Source of the DNA: Bacteroidota bacterium | Lineage (GTDB): Bacteria > Bacteroidota > Bacteroidia > Cytophagales > Cyclobacteriaceae | Assembly: GCA_023393375.1 (NCBI GenBank) | Contig: JAEWLI010000148.1 | Location: 1 to 40,552 of the forward strand | Length of the DNA: 40,552 bases | Direction: 5' to 3' | In this document: piece by piece, positions 33,120 to 40,552 of the stretch | How positions within the stretch are numbered: position 1 is the first letter of the stretch | Layout of the letters: each line of letters begins with the position of its first letter | Notes under the pieces: generated by a model | Databases searched by the model: none | What the model was told of the DNA's origin: nothing | What the model saw: only the letters and a program-made list of their open reading frames with translations | Position numbers and translations under genes: made by a program

Positions 33120-33794
33120 ATGCGTGTAGATATAATTACTTGCCTTCCTCAGCTTTTAGTGAGCCCTTTTGCTGATTCAATTCTCAAAAGAGCTCAGGAT
33201 AAAAAAATAGTTGAAATAGCAGTACATGATCTCCGTAATTTTGCCAATAACAAACACCGCCAGATCGATGATTATATGTATGGAGGCGGCGCAGGAATGG
33301 TGATGATGATCGAACCAATAGTAAATGCATTGGAGCATTTGCAAGCCCAAAGAAAGTATGACGAGATTATTTATATGAGTCCTGATGGAAAACTTTTTGA
33401 TCAAGCTTTGGCCAATCAACTTTCAATCAAAAACAATATCATTCTACTTTGTGGTCATTATAAAGGCATAGATGAGCGAGTAAGAGCGCATTATATCACT
33501 CAAGAAATCAGTATTGGAAATTATGTGTTATCAGGTGGGGAATTAGCTGCCGCTGTAGTCACGGATGCGGTTATTCGACTGATTCCGGGAGTTTTATCAG
33601 ATGAAACTTCGGCTCTAACAGATTCTTTTCAAGACAACCTGATAGCACCACCCGTGTATACCCGCCCTGCAGAATTCCGTGGCATTAAAGTACCAGACGT
33701 ACTACTATCAGGAAATGAAAAGGAGATCAACAACTGGAGATATGAAAAATCTCTGGAGAGGACCAAAGAAAGGAGACCAGGAATATTGGAATAA
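33120..33794 (+). CDS. trmD: tRNA (guanine37-N1)-methyltransferase, TrmD
   Basis: 224 residues from ATG 33120; a TTG at 33114 would add two residues and is less likely. TrmD methylates G37 of tRNAs reading CNN codons and so prevents +1 frameshifting. The start MRVDIITCLPQLLVSPF is the family N-terminus; the trefoil-knot SAM site is ILLCGHYKGIDERVRAHY (about 108-125) and EISIGNYVLSGGELAA (about 129-144); the C-terminus carries RPAEFRGIKVPDVLLSGNE. The usual downstream partner rplS is absent; the operon ends against a convergent CBS gene 11 bases away. Confidence 0.96.
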   Translation: MRVDIITCLPQLLVSPFADSILKRAQDKKIVEIAVHDLRNFANNKHRQIDDYMYGGGAGMVMMIEPIVNALEHLQAQRKYDEIIYMSPDGKLFDQALANQLSIKNNIILLCGHYKGIDERVRAHYITQEISIGNYVLSGGELAAAVVTDAVIRLIPGVLSDETSALTDSFQDNLIAPPVYTRPAEFRGIKVPDVLLSGNEKEINNWRYEKSLERTKERRPGILE

Positions 33795-33805
33795 GTTTGG
33801 AGCTA

Positions 33806-34246
33806 TCAACTGCGATATCCACCAATAATATAATTTTCCAAATCTTTAATGGCTATGGTTTGCTGATAAATTATCCGGTTTACAATATCGCCAATAGAAA
33901 CTAACCCTACCAGTTTACCTCTCTCCAGCACCGGAACATGCCTTATTTTTTTTGTTGACATCAATTTCATGCAATCATCTAGTGATTTCTCAGGAGAAAT
34001 TGTAAAAACCTTGGGTGTCATTAGTTCTCCAACTTTTGAGATTTTCGAAGATAACCCTTTCAAAACAATTTTACGTGCATAATCCCTTTCTGAAAACATG
34101 CCTACGAGTTTATCACCATCCATTACAACCAATGCACCTATATCCTTTTCTGCCAATTCTCCCAATGCCTCAAAAACTGTAGCATCGGAAGATATGGTAT
34201 ACACATGGTTTCCTCTTTGCTTTAAAAGATCTTTTATCAGTACCAT
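33806..34246 (-). CDS. CBS-domain pair protein
   Basis: 146 residues that are almost only two CBS domains, at about 10-65 (TISSDATVFEALGELAEKDI; LVGMFSERDYARKIV) and 76-130 (MTPKVFTISPEKSLDDCMKL; LVGLVSIGDIVNRII). CBS pairs bind adenine nucleotides and act as energy sensors or regulatory modules. Stand-alone versions are frequent and their targets mostly unknown. The ATG at 34246 has no clear promoter. It converges with trmD. Confidence 0.9.
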   Translation of the reverse strand: MVLIKDLLKQRGNHVYTISSDATVFEALGELAEKDIGALVVMDGDKLVGMFSERDYARKIVLKGLSSKISKVGELMTPKVFTISPEKSLDDCMKLMSTKKIRHVPVLERGKLVGLVSIGDIVNRIIYQQTIAIKDLENYIIGGYRS

Positions 34247-34420
34247 AACAGCTAGTTGGTTTAGTCGATTATATTGAATATGGATATATTAACGAATAAT
34301 AATCCTGTGTTTTCAGAAACAACAGAATAAAAACCAATAACAACAATGATAAAGATTTGTTAAAAAAAGATAGATCTTTTATTTAAAAAAAATAAATGGG
34401 TTAATATTCTTTCTAAAGCA

Positions 34421-35317
34421 TTAAACATTTACATGTTTTTCAGCATGATATGACGAGCGGACTAAAGCTCCTGATTCTACATATCGCAAACCTCGCTTAA
34501 GACCTTCCTCTTTGAAATGGGCGAATTTATCAGGATGTATATATTCATCTACCTGTAGATGCATCGCTGTTGGCTGCAGATATTGACCCAAAGTAAGAAT
34601 ATCCACACCTTGTGCCACAAGATCATCCATTATTTCATATACTTCATCATCAGTCTCCCCCAACCCTAACATTACACCTGATTTGGTTCTTTTTCCAAAT
34701 TCCTTGATCTTTCTGAGTTGTTCCAGACTTCGTTCATATTTAGCCTGTGGTCTTACTCTACGATAAAGCCGCTTTACAGTCTCCATATTATGGGAAACCA
34801 CTTCCTGACCTGCTCCTATCATTTCGTATAAGGATTCCCACGAGCCTTTAACGTCTGGGATCAAAGTTTCAATGGTGGTTTCGGGGCTTAGTTTCTTTAT
34901 TTCAAGTACTGTTTGACGCCATATGGAAGCACCACGGTCTTTTAGTTCATCACGGTTGACAGATGTAATTACTGCATGTTTCACCTTCATGAGATGTATT
35001 GCTTCTGCTACTCTCCTTGGTTCATCTTCATCATATTCATTAGGCCTGCCAGTAGCTACGGCACAAAAAGTACAACTTCTGGTACACACATTTCCTAAAA
35101 TCATGAATGTGGCTGTTCCTGCACCCCAACATTCACCCATGTTGGGACAATTACCACTTTCACAAATCGTATGTAACTTATATTGATCAACTATGGTTCG
35201 GACTTTTTTATATTCATGACCAATGGGCAATTTTACCCTTAGCCATTCCGGCTTTCTTCTCCTTACAACTGGTTTTTCATGCCCTTTCTGGTCAGCTAAC
35301 ACGGGTAATTCTATCAT
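34421..35317 (-). CDS. lipA: Lipoyl synthase, LipA
   Basis: 298 residues from ATG 35317. A TTG at 35335 lies in the same frame but within the TATCTTTG promoter box, so it cannot be the start. LipA inserts two sulfurs into protein-bound octanoyl groups. It shows both cluster motifs: the auxiliary CESGNCPNMGEC (CX4CX5C, about 53-64) and the radical-SAM CTRSCTFC (CX3CX2C, about 80-87). It ends with the RSSYHAEK serine motif. Its product is needed by the two lipoyl domains of SucB encoded a few kilobases away. Confidence 0.96.
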   Translation of the reverse strand: MIELPVLADQKGHEKPVVRRRKPEWLRVKLPIGHEYKKVRTIVDQYKLHTICESGNCPNMGECWGAGTATFMILGNVCTRSCTFCAVATGRPNEYDEDEPRRVAEAIHLMKVKHAVITSVNRDELKDRGASIWRQTVLEIKKLSPETTIETLIPDVKGSWESLYEMIGAGQEVVSHNMETVKRLYRRVRPQAKYERSLEQLRKIKEFGKRTKSGVMLGLGETDDEVYEIMDDLVAQGVDILTLGQYLQPTAMHLQVDEYIHPDKFAHFKEEGLKRGLRYVESGALVRSSYHAEKHVNV

Positions 35318-35332
35318 ATTCACAAATTTTTG

Positions 35333-35360
35333 CAAAGATAATCAATCTCTCCGAGAGATT
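35333..35360 (-). promoter_or_regulatory. lipA promoter with an upstream perfect hairpin
   Basis: The minus strand reads TATCTTTG at 35340-35333, 15 bases before the ATG. Directly upstream is the palindrome AATCTCT-CCG-AGAGATT (35344-35360), where the spacer of the promoter would lie. The hairpin can be the terminator of the gene ending at 35372 (T-rich GATTATCTTT follows it on the minus strand) or an operator. Confidence 0.5.
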
Positions 35361-35371
35361 AGAGGTAAAAA

Positions 35372-36091
35372 TCATCTTCTAGTACCATAATATAGGGTAA
35401 CAAAGGCATTGGGGAAAAATTGTTGATTGTTGTGATTGGAAAGCATGTTTATTTCCCTAGAAAATCCCTCGAACATAAATCCAGTTTCTAAACCCATTAC
35501 ATTTGATTTAAAAGTGCCAAATTCGAATGCAAGGGATGATTTTACATTAAACCCCGGAACAAGTTTGGCATTACCCAAGCTTTGAAACACATTTCCCACA
35601 CCCCGGATATGCTCTGAACTATGTACATTAGGGTCGTATTGAACCCGTTGAATATTATTAAAATTCCCATAATTGATATAATACGGGGCTTCGATACCCA
35701 GAGAAGGCCCACCAGCTACTATTCCTGAAATCTGTACACCTTGCTGAGCTGCTTTTTTGAAGAAAACCCATTCACGGCCATATTGTGGCCTTATGGAAAA
35801 TAAGTAATTGGTTTTACCCCAGATAAACGTACCTGTATTATGGTATGAATTTACTCTTTTCTCCTGTGGATGCTTGATGTTTACCAATTCCAGACTAAAT
35901 GTTTGAAATTGTTTTTCTCCTGCCACTACACCAAATTTTACAACCACTCCTCCAATTAAGCCACTATTGGTTGCTTTAGTGGCCCCCCAAATAAATTCCC
36001 TTTCATATTCATAGTCACTAGTACCCTGAGCACCAACTGATGATACTAAGAAAGGCACAATAAGGGCAGTTAAAAGTAATAGTTTTTTCAT
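35372..36091 (-). CDS. Secreted protein, probably an outer-membrane beta-barrel, unknown function
   Basis: 239 residues. Residues 1-21 are a signal peptide ending SVGAQ. The mature part alternates hydrophobic and polar residues (FIWGATKATNSGLIGGVVVKFG; NYLFSIRPQYGREWVFF; SSLAFEFGTFKSNVMGLETGFMFEGF) and ends in FVTLYYGTRR, with an aromatic-rich last strand typical of beta-barrels. No enzymatic motif is seen. I recall similar uncharacterised proteins in Cytophagales. A TAATTTTG box at 36135-36128 on the minus strand may be its promoter. Confidence 0.68.
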   Translation of the reverse strand: MKKLLLLTALIVPFLVSSVGAQGTSDYEYEREFIWGATKATNSGLIGGVVVKFGVVAGEKQFQTFSLELVNIKHPQEKRVNSYHNTGTFIWGKTNYLFSIRPQYGREWVFFKKAAQQGVQISGIVAGGPSLGIEAPYYINYGNFNNIQRVQYDPNVHSSEHIRGVGNVFQSLGNAKLVPGFNVKSSLAFEFGTFKSNVMGLETGFMFEGFSREINMLSNHNNQQFFPNAFVTLYYGTRR

Positions 36092-36127
36092 GTGGACGAG
36101 TAATGCTACAGTTTATATCATAACGTA

Positions 36128-36135
36128 CAAAATTA
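36128..36135 (-). promoter_or_regulatory. Candidate -7 element of the beta-barrel-like gene
   Basis: The minus strand reads TAATTTTG 37 bases upstream of the ATG at 36091. TTG-like sequence lies at 36161-36159, slightly too far away for a standard spacer. Confidence 0.4.
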
Positions 36136-36157
36136 TTTGAAAGTTTTCAAAAAGTTT

Positions 36158-36544
36158 TCAATTGGTGCTGGTCTTTTCTTCTTTTAAATACCTTATAAGA
36201 TCAGTGTAGGAAATGTTCCAATGGTTCTTGTGATAGGTGCATTTGCCGTTTTCAACTAAGAGTAATTGAGGTGACTCATGCTGAACCATAAATCTTTGGG
36301 CAATATGACTTGAGATATTCCGAAATTGTACAATATCCAAAAGATAAAAAGAAATTTCAGGATTGTTGCCTTCAATGGCAGCCATGCTTTCTTTCAAATG
36401 GTTAAACGTACTTTGGCTAATCCCACACCGTGTACTGTTCTTGAATATCACCACCGGCTTTTGAAATGATTCTTTCTGTATCTCCTCAAGCTGCCCCGTG
36501 TTCTCAATTACCTTCCAATCATTGTTAGTTGTACCAGATTTCAT
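36158..36544 (-). CDS. ytxJ: YtxJ-like bacillithiol-system redox protein (monothiol thioredoxin fold)
   Basis: 128 residues from ATG 36544 (an in-frame ATG at 36574 would add ten residues). The translation shows the family pattern PVVIFKNSTRCGISQSTFNHL with a single Cys (C40), then ISFYLLDIVQFRNISSHIAQRF, VQHESPQLLLV with the cis-Pro, and HWNISYTDLIRYLKEE. YtxJ proteins are thought to act as monothiol bacilliredoxin-like enzymes that remove bacillithiol from oxidised proteins; Bacteroidota also make bacillithiol. The start lies inside the end of the repeat-protein gene (overlap 36525-36544), so the two are translationally coupled. Confidence 0.82.
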   Translation of the reverse strand: MKSGTTNNDWKVIENTGQLEEIQKESFQKPVVIFKNSTRCGISQSTFNHLKESMAAIEGNNPEISFYLLDIVQFRNISSHIAQRFMVQHESPQLLLVENGKCTYHKNHWNISYTDLIRYLKEEKTSTN

Positions 36545-37922
36545 TTTCCCTCGTGTCGTATTTAGGTTTCTCACTTGGTGTCTTAACGTTTTTAAGCTGT
36601 CTGGGTTTGAAAATTTTAATCAGAAAATATCGAAACTTACTTACTTCACGAACACCTGTAGATTGGTGAGCCTTTTTAGAAAATCGCTTGTAATAGGATT
36701 CTTTGTCTTTAAAACTTTTGGTTTTAATATCTCCAGAATATTTATGGGCAACTTTTGACATGTATTCGTAATGCTGTTCTTTAAATCGATGAACCCAGGA
36801 GGTAATATTTCCTTGATATTGATTTTCGGAATTGGATTTATTATTTAAATATCTTTCCTTTTGGGATTCTGATAATGCTGGAGTGTGTCCTTGATATTGA
36901 TGGGCAACTTTTGACATTTGTTGGTATTGCTTCTTTTTCTTACCGAAATGTTTTAATGGGATATTGCCATCATGTTGATGTGCCAGCGATGATTGCTTTT
37001 GATAATACCTGGTTTCCTTTTTTGCTGAAGGGGCTTTTACAAGTCCCGAATGCTGATGAATGGTTTTGGACTGGTACTCATAATGTTGTTTCTGATATTT
37101 ATGGATTTTCGAATCTATATTACCTTGATATTGGTGAGCCTGCTGAGAATCTTTTCTAAAACCAGCATCTTTTTGATCCTTATCCTGGGCCTTGATTGTG
37201 CCCTGATACTTGGCAGCAATATTGGACAAATATCTGTTTTCATTATTTTGGTTCCTGACTTTTTTGGCATTTATATAACCTTGGTTCTGATGCTGATATT
37301 TCGAAACTGTTTCATGATAATTTTTCTGTTGATTTGGAGAAATGCGTTTTTGCACACCTTGGTCCTGATGTACAGTTTTCGAGTTATACTCAAAGTGTTT
37401 CTTATTGAATTTTAAATTTACACCTATTTCGCCCCTATTTTGATGCGCTTCTGTAGATTTTTTCTGTAGGTATTTTTTACTGGTTTCCGGGGAATTGGTT
37501 TTTATATTTCCTTGAAAACTGCTTTCCTTACCGACCTTGGGTTCAATCTTGTTAAATTCCTTATTGCCACCCTTCTGAGCTTGTTTAGACATATATTGAT
37601 AATGCTGCTTTTTTTGTTTGTCAGTAGGTGCGCCTATTTCCCCTCGTGATTTTTGGGCTTTTTGTGCTTGTTTTACAATTTTTTTATTACCCTTATCCTC
37701 TTTTTGCTTTTTCTTCTTTTGAGATGGATTATATGCTGCACTACGAAATTCACTTACCGGCTGACCACTCCCACTCTGTACATTTGGATTGGATTGCAGC
37801 ATTTCTTTTGACTTTTTCTTTGATTCACGATCTCTTTTCCTTTGTTGTGCCATAAGATCACCAGATCCTAAATACATGAGGTGCATTAAAAACAAAATTA
37901 AAATGGCTATACTTCGCAACAT
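36525..37922 (-). CDS. Secreted repeat protein with about 13 units rich in His, Gln, Lys and Tyr
   Basis: 465 residues. Residues 1-25 are a signal peptide ending DLMAQ. After a basic low-complexity stretch (KKKKKQKEDKGNKK) comes a series of roughly 13 repeats of 24-26 residues from about 85 to 425. The consensus is K-x-x-Y-x-x-x-S-K-x-A-H-Q-Y-Q-G-x-I followed by a variable basic linker. Examples are QHYEYQSKTIHQHSG, KQYQQMSKVAHQYQGH and QHYEYMSKVAHKYSGDI. Every other unit looks more alike, so a two-unit super-repeat is possible. The protein is strongly basic and has no membrane segment after the signal. I do not recognise it. It is followed by coupled ytxJ. Confidence 0.78.
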   Translation of the reverse strand: MLRSIAILILFLMHLMYLGSGDLMAQQRKRDRESKKKSKEMLQSNPNVQSGSGQPVSEFRSAAYNPSQKKKKQKEDKGNKKIVKQAQKAQKSRGEIGAPTDKQKKQHYQYMSKQAQKGGNKEFNKIEPKVGKESSFQGNIKTNSPETSKKYLQKKSTEAHQNRGEIGVNLKFNKKHFEYNSKTVHQDQGVQKRISPNQQKNYHETVSKYQHQNQGYINAKKVRNQNNENRYLSNIAAKYQGTIKAQDKDQKDAGFRKDSQQAHQYQGNIDSKIHKYQKQHYEYQSKTIHQHSGLVKAPSAKKETRYYQKQSSLAHQHDGNIPLKHFGKKKKQYQQMSKVAHQYQGHTPALSESQKERYLNNKSNSENQYQGNITSWVHRFKEQHYEYMSKVAHKYSGDIKTKSFKDKESYYKRFSKKAHQSTGVREVSKFRYFLIKIFKPRQLKNVKTPSEKPKYDTRENEIWYN

Positions 37923-38096
37923 CCGGATTTATTTCAGCTTTTACAATTATCAGACCCCCAAGATCATGAAATTAGCTTTAATATTATTTATATTTCTCTA
38001 CAATAACGCAAGAATGTAAGAACATTTGAGAAATTATAGTTTATTTTAGGGTTTTGGATAAAGAATTTTACTCAAGATCAAAATATTGGCAAAAAC

Positions 38097-39341
38097 ATGA
38101 TAGATTATAAAGTAACTAAATTGAGCAATGGGTTGGAAGTAATCGTTCATGAAGACCCGTCAACCGAAATTGCAGTATTAAATCTACTATACAAAGTTGG
38201 ATCAAGAGATGAGTCGGAGGATAAAACCGGTTTTGCTCATTTATTTGAGCATTTGATGTTTGGTGGTTCACAAAACATATCTGATTTCGATGGTGAATTA
38301 CAAAAAGTAGGTGGTGAAAGCAATGCATTTACCAGTACGGATTTCACCAATTACTATATGGTACTACCTGCTATTAATATTGAAACTGCTTTTTGGTTGG
38401 AGAGCGACCGTATGATGGGATTATCGTTCAATCCGGATGTATTGGAAGTGCAAAAAAAAGTAGTGATTGAAGAATTTAAACAAAGGTACCTAAACCAACC
38501 GTATGGTGACGTCTGGTTAAAACTAAGGCCACTGGCTTACCAAAACCATCCCTACAAATGGGCCACAATCGGTAAAGAGATTGCACATATTGAAAATGCC
38601 AATGTAAATGATGTAGAAACTTTTTTTAAAACGCATTATGTACCTAACAATGCCATTTTGGTAATAGCCGGAAACGTAGTAGCCCATCAAATGTTTTCAT
38701 TGGCTGAAAAATGGTTTGGTGGAATTCCTGCCGGAAGAGAAATTATCCGCAATATAGAAAAAGAGCCGCAACAAATTGGAGCCAGAAAGCTAATTGTGGA
38801 AGCAAAAGTACCTCTAAAAGCGATTTTCAGAGCTTATCATATGCCTTCCCGACTGTCTGAAGATTATTATGCTTGCGACTTATTGAGCGATATTCTGGGA
38901 AGAAGCCACTCTTCGAGGCTTTACGATACTTTGGTAAAGGAAAAAAGGCTTTTTAATTCGTTAAATGCCTATATTACGGGATCTATTGATCCGGGCTTAT
39001 TGGTTATCAGCGGCAAAATGAATAAAGGAGTGTCGATCGAACAAGCGGAATCAGAAATTGAGGGGATTATTGAGGACATAAGGAAAAATTCAGTCTCTGA
39101 AGAAGAGCTTGAAAAAGTCAAGAATCAGGCAGAATCTACCCTGATTTTTTCAGAAGTTGAATTAATGAACAGAGCTCTTCATCTGGCATATGCCTCTGCG
39201 CTTGGGGATATTGAAATCATCAATATGGAAAAGAAACAAATTCAAAAAGTAACGACAGAAAAAATCAAACAATTGGCTGATATCATATTAAAATCGTCCA
39301 ATTCTTCTACTTTATTTTATGTTCCTAAATCAATGGAATAG
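38097..39341 (+). CDS. M16 family zinc peptidase
   Basis: 414 residues, as usual for a one-chain M16B peptidase with two homologous halves. The inverted zinc motif HLFEH is at 48-52 (ligands H48 and H52, catalytic E51) and the third ligand is Glu125 or Glu126 in VVIEEFKQRY. LGRSHSSRLYDTLVKEK in the second half (about 262-278) is the family-specific RLxxxLR-like motif. M16B enzymes degrade or process peptides in the periplasm or cytosol, often in pairs with an inactive partner; no second M16 gene follows here. No signal peptide is visible, so the enzyme may stay in the cytosol. It starts 174 bases from the divergent repeat-protein gene. Confidence 0.92.
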   Translation: MIDYKVTKLSNGLEVIVHEDPSTEIAVLNLLYKVGSRDESEDKTGFAHLFEHLMFGGSQNISDFDGELQKVGGESNAFTSTDFTNYYMVLPAINIETAFWLESDRMMGLSFNPDVLEVQKKVVIEEFKQRYLNQPYGDVWLKLRPLAYQNHPYKWATIGKEIAHIENANVNDVETFFKTHYVPNNAILVIAGNVVAHQMFSLAEKWFGGIPAGREIIRNIEKEPQQIGARKLIVEAKVPLKAIFRAYHMPSRLSEDYYACDLLSDILGRSHSSRLYDTLVKEKRLFNSLNAYITGSIDPGLLVISGKMNKGVSIEQAESEIEGIIEDIRKNSVSEEELEKVKNQAESTLIFSEVELMNRALHLAYASALGDIEIINMEKKQIQKVTTEKIKQLADIILKSSNSSTLFYVPKSME

Positions 39342-39466
39342 TACCACATGATTTATAGGAGGTTTTTCTTTATTTTTTATATGAATATGGATAAAAATAT
39401 TATCAATGTAATATCAGGAATTGATATTGCGATATTAATAACTAAGTGATGAATAATTTTGCATTA

Positions 39467-39575
39467 ATTATATGAGCACCAAAAAATCCGGTGTTCCCTT
39501 AACCTTGATTCTATCGCTTTCCAAAAATATATGCGAATAAAGAAGCAGGCCGACTCCTACGGCCCGCTTTTTTTA
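39467..39575 (+). ncRNA. Candidate small RNA or leader-peptide transcript
   Basis: A TAATTTTG box at 39454-39461 predicts a start near 39467. About 110 bases later lies a strong terminator. In between, GCACC (39475-39479) can pair with GGTGT near 39490, and an ATG at 39472 opens a 22-codon frame (MSTKKSGVPLTLILSLSKN...). Promoter, 5' hairpin and terminator are what one expects for a small RNA; it is not SRP RNA as far as I can see. Confidence 0.35.
39546..39575 (+). terminator. Rho-independent terminator after the M16 gene region
   Basis: GCAGGCCG (39546-39553) pairs with CGGCCCGC (39561-39568) with one mismatch, followed by seven T. It stops any transcript coming from the M16 gene or from the candidate small RNA before the AraC gene. 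Confidence 0.8.
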
Positions 39576-39727
39576 TGCCCATTTTTCCATCAAAGATTAA
39601 TACAAATGGTTATAAAAAAAAATTTTGTACTTTTTTAATGAGTAGCTTGGTTTTAATATTTTTTTTCATAAAATTTGTACAACTAAATTGAGTGATAATT
39701 ATATATAAATATAAATAGGTTTATATA

Positions 39728-40552
39728 ATGGAAGATTACAATAAAATTATAGAATCTTTAGGTGTAAGATTCATCAAGGCGAAAAATATAAAAATATTAC
39801 AACCTGTAACCATCGAAAATTATTATGATGTGGAAAACACCATTATGGTAGTTCATAAAGGTGAGATCAGATTTGGTAGTGAAAAAGAGGTTGTACGAGA
39901 AGGAGAAGCTTTATTTGTCCCCGGCGGGAAGACTGTTCCATTAAGCTATGGAAAAGGCACTCCGGTAGCATTGTCAAATGAAGATTTTATCAGCAAGAAA
40001 GAAAACTACTTCCAGAGTGTTGATGTTAAAGACATTGACAACATAGAAGTTGACTGTTTTAGCTATGTTAATTTAGACGCAAAAGTTTTTGATTCTGTAA
40101 ATTTCTTTGCATCTCTGGACATTCCACCGTTCATTGTTAACAGCGAAAAAATCAATCAACTCGTAAAAAATATTTTACATGAAAATGTTTCTGAATTAGC
40201 TGGTAAAGAGCGGGTGGTAAAATTGACAACCGAATATCTGGTAGTTGAAGTTATCAGGTTTATTTTAGAAAACAGATTGTTTGTAGAACAATTGGCAACT
40301 AACTCAACCTATTTCAAGGATCCTAGATTGATTGATATATTCGGGTTTATTAAAGAAAACCTGGAAGGTGATCTAAGCAATAAAGTGTTGGCTAATGTAG
40401 CAAACGTATCTGAAGATTATGTGGGGCAGTATTTCAAAATGCTAACTGGTATAAATCCTCAGGACTACATTGAATATCAACGTATGGAAGAGGCGGTAAA
40501 CTTGTTGAGAACCTCTAAGAAAAGTATCAGGGATATAGGCAAGGAAGTAGGC
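39728..40552 (+). CDS. AraC-family transcriptional regulator (3' end cut by the window)
   Basis: 275 codons from ATG 39728 to the window edge without a stop. Residues about 5-90 form a cupin-like sensor domain (ENTIMVVHKGEIRFGSEKEVVREGEALFVPGG). The C-terminal part has the first AraC helix-turn-helix in NKVLANVANVSEDYVGQYFKMLTGINP, followed by the DYIEYQRMEEAVNLLRTSKKSIRDIGKEVG segment that starts the second. The regulator binds DNA and responds to an unknown ligand. The last part of the second helix-turn-helix is beyond the window. The M16 gene upstream is separated from it by a terminator, so it is not its operon partner. Confidence 0.9.
   Translation, partial: MEDYNKIIESLGVRFIKAKNIKILQPVTIENYYDVENTIMVVHKGEIRFGSEKEVVREGEALFVPGGKTVPLSYGKGTPVALSNEDFISKKENYFQSVDVKDIDNIEVDCFSYVNLDAKVFDSVNFFASLDIPPFIVNSEKINQLVKNILHENVSELAGKERVVKLTTEYLVVEVIRFILENRLFVEQLATNSTYFKDPRLIDIFGFIKENLEGDLSNKVLANVANVSEDYVGQYFKMLTGINPQDYIEYQRMEEAVNLLRTSKKSIRDIGKEVG

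Larger units (their letters stand above)
39342..39727. other. Intergenic region with a terminator and a possible small RNA
   Basis: 386 bases between the M16 gene and the AraC gene. It holds a -7-like TAATTTTG at 39454-39461, a short ATG frame of 22 codons (39472-39540), a 5' hairpin and a terminator (39546-39575). The final 150 bases are AT-rich and presumably carry the AraC gene promoter, which I could not place with confidence. Confidence 0.5.

Noticed and set aside
35318..35335. TTG start for lipA
   Set aside because: It falls inside the TATCTTTG promoter box, and the ATG at 35317 gives the normal length.
36545..36574. Upstream ATG of ytxJ
   Set aside because: The ten extra residues are not family-like and would increase the overlap with the repeat-protein gene; the ATG at 36544 is preferred, though the longer form cannot be excluded.
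36525..37922. CRISPR or direct DNA repeat array in the repeat-protein gene
   Set aside because: The similarity is at the protein level, units vary in length and sequence, and the frame is open throughout.
39530..39575. Possible SRP RNA (GAAGCAG-like core)
   Set aside because: Only a short GAAGCAG match is present; the conserved GGUCAGG...GGAA helix-8 arrangement is missing.

Overview
The window looks like a chromosomal segment of a low-GC member of the Bacteroidota, probably Cytophagales-like. The evidence is an arginine cluster with an N-acyl-ornithine carbamoyltransferase instead of ordinary ArgF, a YtxJ-type bacillithiol-system protein, DUF4301, split YeeE/YedE proteins, S1 and S16 with long charged tails, almost no Shine-Dalgarno sequences, and repeated promoter matches to the Bacteroidota sigma-A pattern TTTG-N19/20-TAnnTTTG. 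No integrase, transposase, phage gene or CRISPR array was seen. Most of the window is housekeeping DNA with a scatter of lineage-specific genes.

Layout: 1-272 is the start of an ECF sigma factor (minus strand, cut by the window edge). 511-4654 (minus) holds an OmpA-domain lipid/cell-wall-anchoring-type envelope protein, a four-helix membrane protein, a CDF zinc-type efflux protein, a YkvA-like protein and a one-helix protein. 4834-5121 (plus) is a short IscA-like protein. 5136-11180 (minus) is the arginine cluster: GNAT acyltransferase, argG, argC, argD, argF', then a 316-base gap with a REP-like element, then argB; argH and the deacylase are not in the window. 11497-14373 (minus) has an APS reductase, prephenate dehydrogenase and a class I aminotransferase. 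14747-16605 (plus) is DUF4301 plus a 63-residue protein. 16627-18237 (minus) is a PaaN-like aldehyde dehydrogenase homologue that seems to have lost both catalytic residues. Then come tRNA-Cys, rpsA, and a secreted mini-protein resembling the SusC plug.

21245-23478 (minus) is a translationally coupled pair: a sugar-kinase-like APH domain fused to a RapZ C-terminal domain, and a MurU-like nucleotidyltransferase. By analogy with AmgK/MurU this suggests cell-wall amino-sugar salvage with a built-in RapZ sensor or regulator; it is the most attractive candidate for an under-described system here. 23630-25065 (plus) encodes two YeeE/YedE half-proteins and an FlK-like thioesterase, facing a methyltransferase. 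25714-31486 (minus) encodes the 2-oxoglutarate dehydrogenase complex in the order sucA-sucB-lpdA. 31815-33794 (plus) is rpsP-rimM-trmD. 33806-37922 (minus) has a CBS-domain protein, lipoyl synthase (which supplies the cofactor of the SucB lipoyl domains), a secreted beta-rich protein, YtxJ, and a secreted protein built of about thirteen 25-residue His/Gln/Lys/Tyr repeats. 38097-39341 (plus) is an M16 peptidase, followed by a possible small transcript and an AraC-family regulator cut by the right edge.

All functions are assigned by reading motifs in the translated sequence and from memory of the families; no database search was run.
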